64,000 nt of DNA from Methanomicrobiales archaeon (GTDB lineage Archaea > Halobacteriota > Methanomicrobia > Methanomicrobiales > Methanospirillaceae): positions 1 to 64,000 of the forward strand of contig JANYKQ010000038.1 of assembly GCA_025358115.1 (NCBI GenBank), given 5' to 3'. The notes under the pieces are model-generated. The model was not told the origin of the DNA and did no database searches. It saw nothing but the letters and a program-made list of their open reading frames with translations. Shown here piece by piece: positions 9,193-18,632 of the stretch. A program made the translations under genes and the position numbers. Each line of letters starts with the position of its first letter. Position 1 is the stretch's first letter.

Positions 9193-9969
9193 TTATGCAG
9201 GAAGTATTGAAAAGACTGCATTTACGGTAGATTTTTTCGGGTCGGGAGCACAGCGTTCTATCCGGATGATGTTTCCGGTTCCTTCTGCGAAAACTGTTGC
9301 AAAAAGGCTGCAGATTGGGCATGGGTTTGCGGTACAGCACCGAAGAGACTCCAAAGTCATTGCTCTGCATCCGCTGATGAGCCGGTATTCTTCCATTTTC
9401 ACGGTTAGAATATCTCCTTCTTGGGTTGAGTGAACCTGGTCTGCCAGTTCGAGCACTTCTACGCCCAGTTCACGGATAAGTCCATGCAGTGCAACCATAT
9501 CAGAGGGGATTGAAAGCTGTTCTTTTTCACGCAGCAGTTGAATAAGGGGAGCACAGGCGGGTTCCATCAGGAGACCGGCAGCATCCTTTTCCATGACAAA
9601 CGAATCCATGGGTAGCGGAGCCCCATTATAGTCTGCAACCGGCAGGAACAGCATTGTACGGGTCCTGCCATCCCTTCCTTTTGGTACAATACTTGCATTT
9701 CCCTGGATGCCCAGGTCCGCACACACCCGGGAAAGATTGATACTGTTCTGGACGGGAAGAAGGCTCAGGTACCGGAGATCCAGGGGATCGCTGCCGGACA
9801 GAGTTGCAAAGAAGATACCCGTCAGCAGGCATACAAGACCTGATACTACCAGCGCGGCGCTCGTGAAATCACTGCGGTTGGCCAGTATTGCGGTGGCGAC
9901 AAGGACACCTGCCATGATAATCAGGACAAGGGCTGCCCGGTAATGAGTATTCAATGAGAGGAATTTCAT
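9193..9969 (-). CDS. Hypothetical membrane-anchored protein, last gene of MoxR/DUF58 operon
   Basis: A 258-residue protein of unknown function. Two helices near the N-terminus (ALVLIIMAGVLVATAILA, about 13-30, and ALVVSGLVCLLTGIFFA, about 39-56) are followed by a cytoplasmic-looking domain of 200 residues. That domain contains a cysteine-rich stretch, SLRCCTANPCPICSLFATVF, which could hold a metal or a disulfide. The gene ends the seven-gene minus-strand operon, 3 bases after the previous gene, so its job is probably linked to the MoxR chaperone ATPase system. I do not recognise the family. Confidence 0.65.
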   Translation of the reverse strand: MKFLSLNTHYRAALVLIIMAGVLVATAILANRSDFTSAALVVSGLVCLLTGIFFATLSGSDPLDLRYLSLLPVQNSINLSRVCADLGIQGNASIVPKGRDGRTRTMLFLPVADYNGAPLPMDSFVMEKDAAGLLMEPACAPLIQLLREKEQLSIPSDMVALHGLIRELGVEVLELADQVHSTQEGDILTVKMEEYRLISGCRAMTLESLRCCTANPCPICSLFATVFAEGTGNIIRIERCAPDPKKSTVNAVFSILPA

Positions 9970-9972
9970 TGT

Positions 9973-10440
9973 TTAGGCTCCGGAATAATGTTTTCTGAAC
10001 TGGTGCATACGCACGGTCTGAATTCCAAGAATAATGGCTGCCATACAACTGAAAATCAGGAGTGGCAACAGCACATGGTTTGATAGCTGGATGAGCAGGG
10101 CGATGAGGAATGAACTGCCACAGAATAACGCGAAGAACCTGAAATCCCTGTGGGATTCAAGTAATCCCAGTTCTCCGCACATCATCCCTGCAAGCATACA
10201 GACCGTAAATAATCCAGCCCAGATGTTCATGACGCTGCATGCTATCACCAGGGGTTGGCTTCCACACGTGAGATAGAACATGCGGTCATGCCAGGTGCGG
10301 GTGATCATCATGATGCCAAATACAAGGAAGAGGAGCAGGAAGTTGAGATACCCTGCCGGTGAACCTGAAAGCAGGGTGGCGATGATAACTCCGGCAACAA
10401 GTGCGATATAAAACTTGTATTCCTGCGAGAGATCATTCAT
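9973..10440 (-). CDS. Small polytopic membrane protein in MoxR/DUF58 operon
   Basis: A 155-residue protein that is almost entirely hydrophobic, with four or five predicted helices (FYIALVAGVIIATLLSG, FLLLFLVFGIMMIT, VIACSVMNIWAGLFTVCML, ALFCGSSFLIALLIQL, LLPLLIFSCMAAIILGI). Its start codon overlaps the stop of the DUF58 gene in an ATGA arrangement, which indicates translational coupling. No catalytic motif is visible. It may be a membrane partner of the DUF58 protein; this is inferred from position only. Confidence 0.65.
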   Translation of the reverse strand: MNDLSQEYKFYIALVAGVIIATLLSGSPAGYLNFLLLFLVFGIMMITRTWHDRMFYLTCGSQPLVIACSVMNIWAGLFTVCMLAGMMCGELGLLESHRDFRFFALFCGSSFLIALLIQLSNHVLLPLLIFSCMAAIILGIQTVRMHQFRKHYSGA

Positions 10441-11750
10441 GATCGTGCCTCACTTGTTTTTGCAGAATAATCCCGGAATACTGATTTTTCCGGGCGTGTG
10501 CCATCAATTATTCTGTTATGGACCCGGATTTGCAGGGATTGTAACTGCCTTACCACCTGAGGGATATGGCTGGTGTCCCCGTATCCGAGCGAGAAGAGGT
10601 ATGCTTCGGTCATCACGAGCTGGGAGAGTGTTCTCGCCACCTGGCCGGAAAATGCAGGCACTCTCTGGTATTGCAGGATGCTGACATAGCGATCGTGCAG
10701 GTTTTCGAAAAATACCCGTGCCCGGGAATCCGTTGTTTGCTGGAGTACATATTCGCTCAGGCGGACCTTTGAACGGAGATCTGAACGATCCGCCATATGA
10801 TAGAAATGGACCAGGCGCTCAGCAGGATGCATCCACTCCCGAAGTTCTGATATGCAGCGCGCGATATTTTTTTCCTCCCGGATCAGGTGAATAATGTTAG
10901 GGCCGGAGATCAGGAGAATCGATACGTACTGGTATGTTTGTATGGTATGTTTTGCCATGCCGGTCACTTCTGATATCATCCGGTTGAACTCTTTCTCCGG
11001 ATAGGGAGCATCACACCAGGGAAGATCGACAATAACCAAGGGTGGGTGACTTACCAGTCCGGTAAACTTCCTGATAAAAAATTTATCGTATTTTGCAGAT
11101 ACTTTCCAGTCAACATGTTTGAGATCATCCCCGGCGGAATATTCCCGCAGTGAATGAACATCGCTGCCCGTCCAGACACTCACCTTACGGCTATCCTTGG
11201 TGCCATCCGATAACTCGGATGCCATTGAGGCGAATGATCCCGTTGGCAGGACAGACAGGGCGGGTTTGCGATCCCCTTCCCGCGTCAGCTGCACATTCTC
11301 TTCAAAAAAGAGATTCCGGATAGTTACCGATATACCGGAGAAATGATGTGTTCCATGGATAATGGGAATGATCCGGTAACTCCACTGGTGTGCCTGGGAT
11401 GAGGGATCCGGTTTGGTCGTGACTGATGTCATGCCTTCGAGAAGGATTGTGTTGGCGGGTAACAGATCTGCGATCTGAACATGCATCCCCGGAGAACCCT
11501 GGAACGTAATATTTGTAGATACCTGTAATTCCGTTCCTTTCCTTACGGGATTCCGGTCCAGGGATCGCTGTATCTCCACTGATGCGATAATTTCCCGGAA
11601 ATGATGATCAAAGATGAGGTATTGCCCAAGAATCCCCATGATAAGCGTACAGCCGGCCAGAAGGATTGCCATATCATCCAGGATGACCGCACAGGAAATG
11701 AGGAGGAGACTTATCAGGCTCAGTCCCTGGGTACATCGTCTCAGCAGCAA
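10437..11750 (-). CDS. DUF58 domain-containing protein
   Basis: A 437-residue DUF58 protein, the usual partner of MoxR ATPases. Two N-terminal membrane helices (LSLISLLLISCAVIL and MAILLAGCTLIMGILGQYL) precede a beta-rich segment. The diagnostic DUF58 block follows: VHSLREYSAGDDLKHVDWKV then FIRKFTG, after which comes a von Willebrand A-like fold (PPLVIVDLPW, TMAKHTI region). The frame opens with TTG CTG CTG. A TTG start at 11750 is likely because GAGGTG lies about 9 bases upstream, inside the end of the MoxR gene. The protein is probably remodelled by MoxR at the membrane. Confidence 0.82.
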   Translation of the reverse strand: MLLRRCTQGLSLISLLLISCAVILDDMAILLAGCTLIMGILGQYLIFDHHFREIIASVEIQRSLDRNPVRKGTELQVSTNITFQGSPGMHVQIADLLPANTILLEGMTSVTTKPDPSSQAHQWSYRIIPIIHGTHHFSGISVTIRNLFFEENVQLTREGDRKPALSVLPTGSFASMASELSDGTKDSRKVSVWTGSDVHSLREYSAGDDLKHVDWKVSAKYDKFFIRKFTGLVSHPPLVIVDLPWCDAPYPEKEFNRMISEVTGMAKHTIQTYQYVSILLISGPNIIHLIREEKNIARCISELREWMHPAERLVHFYHMADRSDLRSKVRLSEYVLQQTTDSRARVFFENLHDRYVSILQYQRVPAFSGQVARTLSQLVMTEAYLFSLGYGDTSHIPQVVRQLQSLQIRVHNRIIDGTRPEKSVFRDYSAKTSEARS

Positions 11751-11753
11751 ATC

Positions 11754-12887
11754 TCAGAGCACCTCGACTTTGGTGAGTATCTCTTCCATTACCTGACTCC
11801 GTGTAAGTCCTTCAATTTCTGCATCACGGGAAATAATTATGCGATGGGTAAGGGTTGCCCGCGAAATCTGCTTGATGTCATCGGGAATCACGTACGTACG
11901 GTTATTGAGGGCAGCCATAGTCTTACCTCCGCTGACAAGAGCTAATGAAGCGCGGGATGATCCTCCCAGCTCAATATCCGGGTGTGTCCGTGTAGCAATA
12001 ACCAGGTCCCGGATATACTGGAGGACCGGCTCTTCAATGGTTACCTGGCGGACCACCTGAATATAATGTTTGATGAGCTGAGGGGTGAGAATCGGACTGA
12101 GTGTACGGGCGAAAGTATCCCACTGAAGATGACCAGAGTTTGCGCGCCGGATAATACTCAGTTCTTCTTCGGGGCTCAAATAGTCGGACCGTATGCTGAA
12201 CATGAACCGGTCACGCTGTACCTCAATTAACGGGAATGTTCCTTCAAATTCGTGAGGATTTTGCGTGGCGATGACAAAAAACGGTGATTGCATCGGCAGG
12301 GTGATCCCATCGAGAGTGACCTGACGTTCACTCATCGACTCGATAAATGCACTCTGTGATTTCGGGTTGATACGGTTGATTTCATCGACGAGTAGGATAT
12401 TGGTAAAGACCGGCCCCTTCCGCAGTACGAATTCTTTTTTATTGGTGTCATAGATCCGTACTCCAAGCATATCTGCAGGCTGGATATCGATTGCTCCCTG
12501 GATACGGTTGAAACTGCAACCCGTGATCAATGCTATGGATTTGGAAATGGTTGTTTTTGCCGTTCCGGGCACGCCTTCCATGAGGATGTGCCCCTCATTG
12601 AGAAGGGCTATGAGAATAAGATCGATGATATCCTGGTTTCCTACCACAAACTCATTCAGTTTTTCCTTGATTACTGCGGATAACCGTGAGATTTCATTGA
12701 TCTCTTTTTGTAAATCCGATGCAGACAGCCGGGATAACTCGGAACTGTCTTTTTTTTGGGTAACCTGACTATCATGACCAGCGACAGGTTCCCAGAGAAG
12801 ATCCGGGTCCGGAATATCTTTTTTACTTTCACGTGCAGACAGCCGGGTAATGTCGGCAATTTTTTTTTCCAGATTGTTGTGATTCAT
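11754..12887 (-). CDS. MoxR-family AAA+ ATPase
   Basis: A 377-residue MoxR-type AAA+ ATPase, a chaperone-like motor that acts on von Willebrand A/DUF58 partners. The Walker A variant is GVPGTAKTTISKS and Walker B is LLVDEINRINPKSQSAF. Sensor 1 is VIATQNPHEFEGTFPL, and the C-terminal lid carries GGSSRASLAL. Met at 12887 is preferred over the more upstream ATG at 12947 because AGGTGG lies just before it and it leaves an 8-base gap from the preceding gene. The first 90 residues are atypical, with three spaced RLSA motifs. The gene is fourth in the seven-gene operon. Confidence 0.88.
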   Translation of the reverse strand: MNHNNLEKKIADITRLSARESKKDIPDPDLLWEPVAGHDSQVTQKKDSSELSRLSASDLQKEINEISRLSAVIKEKLNEFVVGNQDIIDLILIALLNEGHILMEGVPGTAKTTISKSIALITGCSFNRIQGAIDIQPADMLGVRIYDTNKKEFVLRKGPVFTNILLVDEINRINPKSQSAFIESMSERQVTLDGITLPMQSPFFVIATQNPHEFEGTFPLIEVQRDRFMFSIRSDYLSPEEELSIIRRANSGHLQWDTFARTLSPILTPQLIKHYIQVVRQVTIEEPVLQYIRDLVIATRTHPDIELGGSSRASLALVSGGKTMAALNNRTYVIPDDIKQISRATLTHRIIISRDAEIEGLTRSQVMEEILTKVEVL

Positions 12888-12895
12888 CCTGCCAC

Positions 12896-13798
12896 CTATA
12901 TCGTCTTCTTCTTCCATGCCCACGCAATGCCGAGCATCAGCAGGCATACTATGAAAATTTCAATAATAATTGTTGTTCTTATCACATGAAGTATTTCGCC
13001 CAAGCCACTGGTCTCTGCGGTACGGGAATTCATCTGGTCGATAAGGACCGGATTATCCCGGGTTACAATATTCCTGATAAGGATACGATTATTCCCGTTA
13101 TCTTCCTGTAAATACATAGAATTGATGAAGATGCTTGGGTCAGAGAGGACGATAATCTGGCCGGATTCTCTGGTATCGATGGCCATGGCCGGAAATGTCC
13201 CCATATCCTCGGCCGCATTGAGCCGGTGATCCCCGTTGATATCAATCCAGCTCAGTACCTCGGTCAGCATGAGGGGTTTTCCTCCATCAAGCGCAGCAGG
13301 ACGATTTAATGCTATATTTTCCGGAAGTATGAACTGGCTCTTTTCAGCAGTCCGGTATACTACGACCGAATAGGGATCCGAATATCTCCGGTCAAGACTT
13401 GACAGGTTCCCGGGAAGAATAGTAATCCGGCTGTCGATTCCGGTCAGGATCTCTTTGCCCGTACCAAAATCATCGGCAAGGAATATCGTGTTTCCCTCTT
13501 TAAGAAACGCAGTATATGCTGCGAGTTCTTTGGCTGTCGGATGATGCTGTGGAGCAATGATCAGGAGTGTGGAGTTGGGGGGATGTTTAGCAAGGTTTTT
13601 TGGATCCGTAATCTCTGTGGTACGGTGTCGGTCGAGATCGGAGAAAAATGAGGATGTGCCATTCCAGCCGGTATTGTATCGTGAGAATTCCATATTGTTG
13701 GCGGAGAGGTGCAGGAGAAGGATAAAAACCGCTGCAACAAGAATCGCTCCGGTGATCCATGATATCGCTTTAATGTTGTTCACCCCGTATCTGATCAT
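12896..13798 (-). CDS. DUF4350 domain-containing membrane protein
   Basis: A 300-residue protein with a helix near the N-terminus (ISWITGAILVAAVFILLLHL) and another at the C-terminus (TIIIEIFIVCLLMLGIAWAW, followed by KKK). Between them is a soluble domain typical of DUF4350: SSFFSDLDRHR, TLLIIAPQHHPTAKEL, FLKEGNTIFLADDFGTG and VLSDPSIFINSMYL, resembling a glutamine-amidotransferase-like fold without catalytic residues. It overlaps the preceding gene by 29 bases. DUF4350 genes regularly sit between moxR and DUF4129 genes, as here. The domain faces outside if the helices are read simply. Confidence 0.75.
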   Translation of the reverse strand: MIRYGVNNIKAISWITGAILVAAVFILLLHLSANNMEFSRYNTGWNGTSSFFSDLDRHRTTEITDPKNLAKHPPNSTLLIIAPQHHPTAKELAAYTAFLKEGNTIFLADDFGTGKEILTGIDSRITILPGNLSSLDRRYSDPYSVVVYRTAEKSQFILPENIALNRPAALDGGKPLMLTEVLSWIDINGDHRLNAAEDMGTFPAMAIDTRESGQIIVLSDPSIFINSMYLQEDNGNNRILIRNIVTRDNPVLIDQMNSRTAETSGLGEILHVIRTTIIIEIFIVCLLMLGIAWAWKKKTI

Positions 13799-15575
13799 CT
13801 GTTATTGAGAGTGCAGTCTCTAAGACCGCCTGTTCTTTTACTGATACCTGACCCCCGTAACGGATGCGTTCGTACGCCGAGACAAACCGGCCAAATGCCC
13901 CGCAATAGGATCTTCTCTTACAGTTCCGGGACATCTCCCGTGCTGTCAGGGATGTATGCCGGTTGATGTGGAGATCATGGGCAATACGCCCGGAAAGGTG
14001 CTGATAGGCAATCCGGGATGCGGCGCTCAGTCCCTGTTCCTTTAATATCCGGGTATAATAGGCAATAAGAGCTTCTTCTCGAGCTTCTTTTGAACTATCA
14101 TCCTGATTTTCATGATTCGGCCCGGGGATTTCCAGGTCACTGCTGTTCTGCCGGAGTTCCGGGTCTTCTTTTATATTCCGGAATATATCTGACAATGGAG
14201 TTTTTCTCTGGGACATCCTTCGCAGGTAAAATACAGCGGCACCAATGAAAATAATACAGATGCCGAGAGCAGCAATGGCTGCCATCAGTTGTCCGTAATC
14301 AGTTTCAACCCCCTGGATTAGCGAGATATCCACAATACGTGGCTGGCTTTCAGAAGAATTGATGGGATATCCATCACCGGAAAAACCTGCTACCAGGGTA
14401 TGTCGCCCGGGAGGAAGCGGTATCTCCCGCATATAAAATCCGTTTGTATCGGTTTTTGTGACTATGATGTGTGTCTGATCCCAGATAATCTGGACCGATG
14501 CAGACCTTACCGGATAATTTGCCAGGACAAAGCCGGTACAGTTGACCGTGCCATCCGGTGCTGGTTTGCTTAGGGAAAGATTGGTAACTGATTCAACAGG
14601 AACGGCGATAAGGGTCCGGTTCACCGAACGGGATGTAGGTGAACGTGCATAGACCGTATGGGTACCTGCGGTCATCCGATCAATGGGGACTTTGACATTA
14701 TAGTACCCGAATGCATCCGTGACAGGAGTGGAAAACGGTACATCGTCAAGATAGAGAGTAATGGGTTTGCCATCAGCACGGAGTGTGGTGTTTCCGCTCA
14801 GTGTTAATGAAATTCCCATATATTCTATGATCTCCCGGTATTTGCCGGCCGCTGGCCTGACAAACAGGGAAATGCGATCCTCCCCGGGAATGAGAAGGGT
14901 ATCAACAGAAAGCTGGGTTGTGGTATCCGGTTGTTCGATCTCTTTGACAATCTGTTCAACTTCTTTGAGGCTCTCCTGGTTTTTTGTTACATCAAGACCC
15001 AGTTTTGTACTGACCTCAACTACTTTTTCTGTTGCATTCCGGTAGCGTTCATTGAGCCCGTGCACTTTTTTACGCAACTCATTTCCCCGCAACCTGACGG
15101 TAGTGAGCATATCCTCGTTGTTTTGATCATGGTACTGGATCTCCATGGTTTGCAGGGAATCCAGGGTAACGGAGGTATTTAACAAAGAATCGAGAATTTC
15201 CTTCTGGAGAGCGGTATTTTTTTGAAGTTCCTGGATCTCACTCTCGTTCATATCCAGTTTTACCACCAGGTTTTTCATGGAACCCTGGTTTTTTCCAAAC
15301 CGTTCAAGATCCCTGCGTGCCTGTTCAACATCATGGATCCGTATATTCAGCGAGACCGGGCCGGAAAAATCAATAAACTCCTGGAGCTGCGGATCGAGGT
15401 CGGTTGTGCTGTTGAGTGACTGCTCTTTCAACTGGTCGATATTTTCATGAAACGGTGAGGGAAAATTATCCCATTCGAGCGAATAGAGCAGGGGGCTGGA
15501 AGCCGTGTAGGCGAGCATCAGGAGTATACCCATGGTAAGGACCGTGAGAAGCACATAGCGAATTTTCGCATTCAT
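13770..15575 (-). CDS. Large membrane protein with Ig-like repeats and C-terminal DUF4129-like domain
   Basis: A 601-residue protein. After an N-terminal helix (VLLTVLTMGILLMLAYTA) comes an exported region with a predicted coiled coil at about 60-210 (many Glu/Lys/Leu, e.g. MNESEIQELQKNTALQKEIL). Two Ig-like beta modules follow at about 220-420 (ITLYLDDVPFSTPVTDAFGYY, TDTNGFYMREIPLPPGRHT). A second membrane helix lies at about 431-455. The cytoplasmic tail has the DUF4129 style: REEALIAYYTRIL, SLTAREMS, FGRFVSAYERIRYGG. The start overlaps the preceding stop as ATGA. Such proteins may present substrates or transglutaminase-like partners to the MoxR system. Confidence 0.75.
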   Translation of the reverse strand: MNAKIRYVLLTVLTMGILLMLAYTASSPLLYSLEWDNFPSPFHENIDQLKEQSLNSTTDLDPQLQEFIDFSGPVSLNIRIHDVEQARRDLERFGKNQGSMKNLVVKLDMNESEIQELQKNTALQKEILDSLLNTSVTLDSLQTMEIQYHDQNNEDMLTTVRLRGNELRKKVHGLNERYRNATEKVVEVSTKLGLDVTKNQESLKEVEQIVKEIEQPDTTTQLSVDTLLIPGEDRISLFVRPAAGKYREIIEYMGISLTLSGNTTLRADGKPITLYLDDVPFSTPVTDAFGYYNVKVPIDRMTAGTHTVYARSPTSRSVNRTLIAVPVESVTNLSLSKPAPDGTVNCTGFVLANYPVRSASVQIIWDQTHIIVTKTDTNGFYMREIPLPPGRHTLVAGFSGDGYPINSSESQPRIVDISLIQGVETDYGQLMAAIAALGICIIFIGAAVFYLRRMSQRKTPLSDIFRNIKEDPELRQNSSDLEIPGPNHENQDDSSKEAREEALIAYYTRILKEQGLSAASRIAYQHLSGRIAHDLHINRHTSLTAREMSRNCKRRSYCGAFGRFVSAYERIRYGGQVSVKEQAVLETALSITDDQIRGEQH

Positions 15576-15832
15576 CGGTATAATATCTCCAGAACTTTCC
15601 CGGTTACAATTCCCCCGAACAGGAGGATGCCTGCTGCAATGACATATTTGAGATATCTCAAATACGGGGGAAGAGAGAATCGCGTATCCATCAGTTCAAC
15701 AATGACAAGGAGTCCTATCAGCCATAGTACAAAGAAGATTTCCAGGTCAATCCGATAGGCTAGGAGCATGAATATGCTGATAATCATAAGCCAGATCGCT
15801 ATGACAATAACTGCAAGGTTCTTCTTCTTCAT
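15572..15832 (-). CDS. Small membrane protein, first gene of MoxR/DUF58 operon
   Basis: An 86-residue protein with three hydrophobic segments (LAVIVIAIWLMIISIFMLL, IFFVLWLIGLLVIVELM and YVIAAGILLFGGIVTGKVL) and a basic start (MKKKN). It is coupled to the following 601-residue gene by an ATGA overlap. It is the promoter-proximal gene of the operon. No family is recognised. Confidence 0.6.
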   Translation of the reverse strand: MKKKNLAVIVIAIWLMIISIFMLLAYRIDLEIFFVLWLIGLLVIVELMDTRFSLPPYLRYLKYVIAAGILLFGGIVTGKVLEILYR

Positions 15833-16032
15833 CTATTCCCATTAAACTTATGAAGTATGGCTATAGGTATTTTTTGCTCGGAAAATCTCTATTTTTCCAT
15901 CGCAGTTCTTTTTTTGGGTTCAGAATATTGCATCCCCAAGAGAAAAAATAAAGAATATTCAGGAAGAATTCGTCAAAGTAAAAAAGACCATACCAAAAGT
16001 GATGTATAATCCAAAAAACAAAAATATATTCC

Positions 16033-17910
16033 ATGGAAAAAATTCAGATTCAGTTTAAGGAGTCTGATTACAAGGTCTATTATGATTATTGCCTGAAATA
16101 TTACCAGATTCATGATACGGTGAGAAAACAATCCATTCATGCATTCCTGGATCTTTTTGAAAAGAGCATAATCATTGTAGATTCGCAGGATATTGCGCAG
16201 GCCCGCCTTTTACTCACCCATAAATGCGATGACCTTAAAAAGGATAATAATCGCACCCGGGGGGAGGGTGATACAACAACCCTCCACCAGACCCGTATTT
16301 GTGAGGATCTCCTCACGTTTTGTGCAGACCTGGAAAAAATATACCGGTTGATTCAGAAACAGGGAATTGTTGCTGATTATCTGATGATACTCGGCACATT
16401 TTCCCGGGTTATGGACGAAGACCGGAGTTCGCATAATATCAGCAGGTATAATCTCAATGGGGAAGTGATCGAATCCCTGGCCCGCCCGCTTGCAGAAATT
16501 ATCCGAATAAGGCTTGGTACTGACCGGCAGTGGCGTTCAGTTCTCCGTGAATTGTCAGTAATCGCGACCCGGTTCAACCAGCGGTCTGCCGGACTGAAAT
16601 TTGACCTGGATATTATCCAGCTCGTTGCCCCCGCAGTGGTCTCTCATTTTAACAAGGATGTAGAAACCCGGGAGATACTCTCTGTACTGCCTTCCTATTT
16701 TGATGAAAGTGAACTTGATGAGTTCGAGGCATTCCTGAATCAGACTCCGGATCTGGTAAATGATGATCAGGATGCCGGGATAAACTGGGATACTATTAAT
16801 GGGCCCCTGATGGTTGTTGCCCGTGCAGTTGCAACCCAACGGGACCAATGGTCCCTGGGCAGCTCAAAAATATCAGCCTCTGCGTCACTGGCTTTTTCGC
16901 ATGACCTCACTCCGAAGGATGCTGCGGTATCTTCGTCTTCGCCATCTTCCGGTATGCCCCCGGCCGGAGTTAATAAAAAATTTGATATTACGGTAAGCCC
17001 GGGTTTAACTACCCAGGTAGAATCTTCTTTCAGGTCTTTTCCGGAATCAAATCCCGCACTGCCCAAAAATAAACGGATACAACCATTTATTCCGGTTATT
17101 ATCGGGATTGCGGTGATAGTGTTATTCATTATCGGGACCCTGATAGTTTCCGGGAGCTGGAATATTATGGGTGCGGGAAATACAACCAATTCTACGAGCG
17201 TGGCCATCAAAAACACAACTGTTACATCAAAAGCCACAATCGCTGTACCAAAAGTCACAACCGCAAAACCGGTCTCTACCCCGGTTCCTGACACTACGGC
17301 CACAAAAATTGTAGTTACCCCGGCACTTTCACACGTCTATAGTTCTACCGATATCGGAAATCATCTTATTGAAATTGCCTTTGGTCCTGACAGCAGTGCC
17401 ATTAAAAAACCAACGAAGGATCTTATTACGCTCTCCTTCTCAGGATCGTATACTCCGCAGGATGTGGACCTGTTGAACAATTTTATCAACCAGTTTAATA
17501 ATTATTCATCCACCACAAAAATATCGGAGAATGTAAATTTCAACAGCCCGGGAGATGTCCCGCTTGCTTTTTTACCGGGGACTGCAATAAACCAGATTGA
17601 GATTAATTCGAAAACGTCCGTATCCAAAAACCCTGATAACGGAATCATTTTTTTCATTAAAAATGATGAAAAAACCTATGTAAATGCCGATTTGAAAGGG
17701 GATCAACGGGACCGGATTATTTTGCGCGCAATTCTTTATAATCTTGGATTCTACGGAGAAACGGTAAAATATACGGACAGTTTATTCTATTCCGGCACAA
17801 ATACCGCCAGCGAACTGAGTGATATTGACCTGAAAGCATTGCAGTTGATGTACGGTAAGAAAATTGTCAATGGTATGACGAGAGCCAGTGTAAAAACCCT
17901 CATCCAGTGA
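16033..17910 (+). CDS. Large single-pass membrane protein with exported DUF2927-like C-terminal domain
   Basis: A 625-residue protein without signal peptide. Residues 1-280 are helical and cytoplasmic in character (DYCLKYYQIHDTVRKQSIHAF, RQWRSVLRELSVIATRFNQRS). Residues 280-345 are a Ser/Pro-rich linker and residues about 350-375 a single helix (FIPVIIGIAVIVLFIIGTLIV). A Thr/Val/Pro-rich exported stalk reaches about 435. The final domain (about 436-625) contains FINQFNNYSSTTKI, DQRDRIILRAILYNLGF and LSDIDLKALQLMYGKK. It resembles DUF2927, a metzincin-like fold, but has no HExxH here. It is divergent from the MoxR-type operon across 200 bases. Confidence 0.7.
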   Translation: MEKIQIQFKESDYKVYYDYCLKYYQIHDTVRKQSIHAFLDLFEKSIIIVDSQDIAQARLLLTHKCDDLKKDNNRTRGEGDTTTLHQTRICEDLLTFCADLEKIYRLIQKQGIVADYLMILGTFSRVMDEDRSSHNISRYNLNGEVIESLARPLAEIIRIRLGTDRQWRSVLRELSVIATRFNQRSAGLKFDLDIIQLVAPAVVSHFNKDVETREILSVLPSYFDESELDEFEAFLNQTPDLVNDDQDAGINWDTINGPLMVVARAVATQRDQWSLGSSKISASASLAFSHDLTPKDAAVSSSSPSSGMPPAGVNKKFDITVSPGLTTQVESSFRSFPESNPALPKNKRIQPFIPVIIGIAVIVLFIIGTLIVSGSWNIMGAGNTTNSTSVAIKNTTVTSKATIAVPKVTTAKPVSTPVPDTTATKIVVTPALSHVYSSTDIGNHLIEIAFGPDSSAIKKPTKDLITLSFSGSYTPQDVDLLNNFINQFNNYSSTTKISENVNFNSPGDVPLAFLPGTAINQIEINSKTSVSKNPDNGIIFFIKNDEKTYVNADLKGDQRDRIILRAILYNLGFYGETVKYTDSLFYSGTNTASELSDIDLKALQLMYGKKIVNGMTRASVKTLIQ

Positions 17911-18550
17911 TATCCGGATGAATAATTCTCTTTTTATACTCTGTTGAAACATTTCCCAAAACTCACATCTGGTGTCCAGATTATGGCAAAGGTCATTATG
18001 GACGCTCAGTACTTCTCTAATTAACCCACACCTTATGGGATAAAACCATCCTGCCATCAGACATACATTCTCGCACCTCAATCCGGGGTCGAAACCGGCT
18101 TATTTTCCCCTCAGGGTCCGGTGGTGAACACAAAAATGGAACCATTTGGTCCACCACGGAAATTATCCCCGTAATTTGTGGCGAAAATTCAAAACCGGTC
18201 AAATTGCAGGGCATTAATTTTTTCCCTTTAGCAGTGTTTTGTAAGGGGTGTTTTTTTAGTTGACTTTGTATCATCCGGTACCCGAACGGGTCCCCGGAGG
18301 CCAATATGGGCCATAATCCGGATTGGGAATGTGCTGGAAAATTTGGGGTTATTGATCAATTCTGAAATTAGTGAACTTCTGAAGCTACTAAACTGAATGT
18401 TTCAGAGGTTTTTTTAAGCTCCCATAATAATTGACATCATTATTCATTTTTACCCGGACCTTTTGACTCGTACTAATCCTCACCTCACCATGCCAAATCT
18501 TTGTCATGATTCAGGAAAGCGTTTAAAATAATCTTCTGGCTTCAGATACA
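17911..18550. other. Intergenic region upstream of pilin cluster
   Basis: About 640 bases without a convincing gene; short frames on both strands lack ribosome sites and recognisable products. At 17939-17954 there is a solitary ACTCTGTTGAAAC stretch that resembles one terminus of the inverted-repeat elements found at 36-57 kb, but no partner end is visible. A run of seven T after GGTGT at about 18251-18258 could be a terminator. Confidence 0.35.
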
Positions 18551-18555
18551 AATAA

Positions 18556-18562
18556 TTATATA
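18556..18562 (+). promoter_or_regulatory. TATA box of pilin gene 1
   Basis: TTATATA sits 25-30 bases before the start of a leader (from about 18587) that is conserved upstream of the second pilin gene. This spacing fits an archaeal promoter and an untranslated leader of about 45 bases that ends with AGGAG before the ATG. Similar AT-rich boxes occur at the same place before pilins 2 and 3. Confidence 0.55.
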
Positions 18563-18632
18563 CCAAAATGTGAGATAATGTAATTATACATTGTCGTGTC
18601 CAACTGTGGGCATTCAACAGGAGCTTAACATT

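Noticed and set aside
18017..18304. 95-codon minus-strand frame before the pilins
   Set aside because: It has no ribosome site and no hydrophobic or domain pattern, and it overlaps another equally poor frame.
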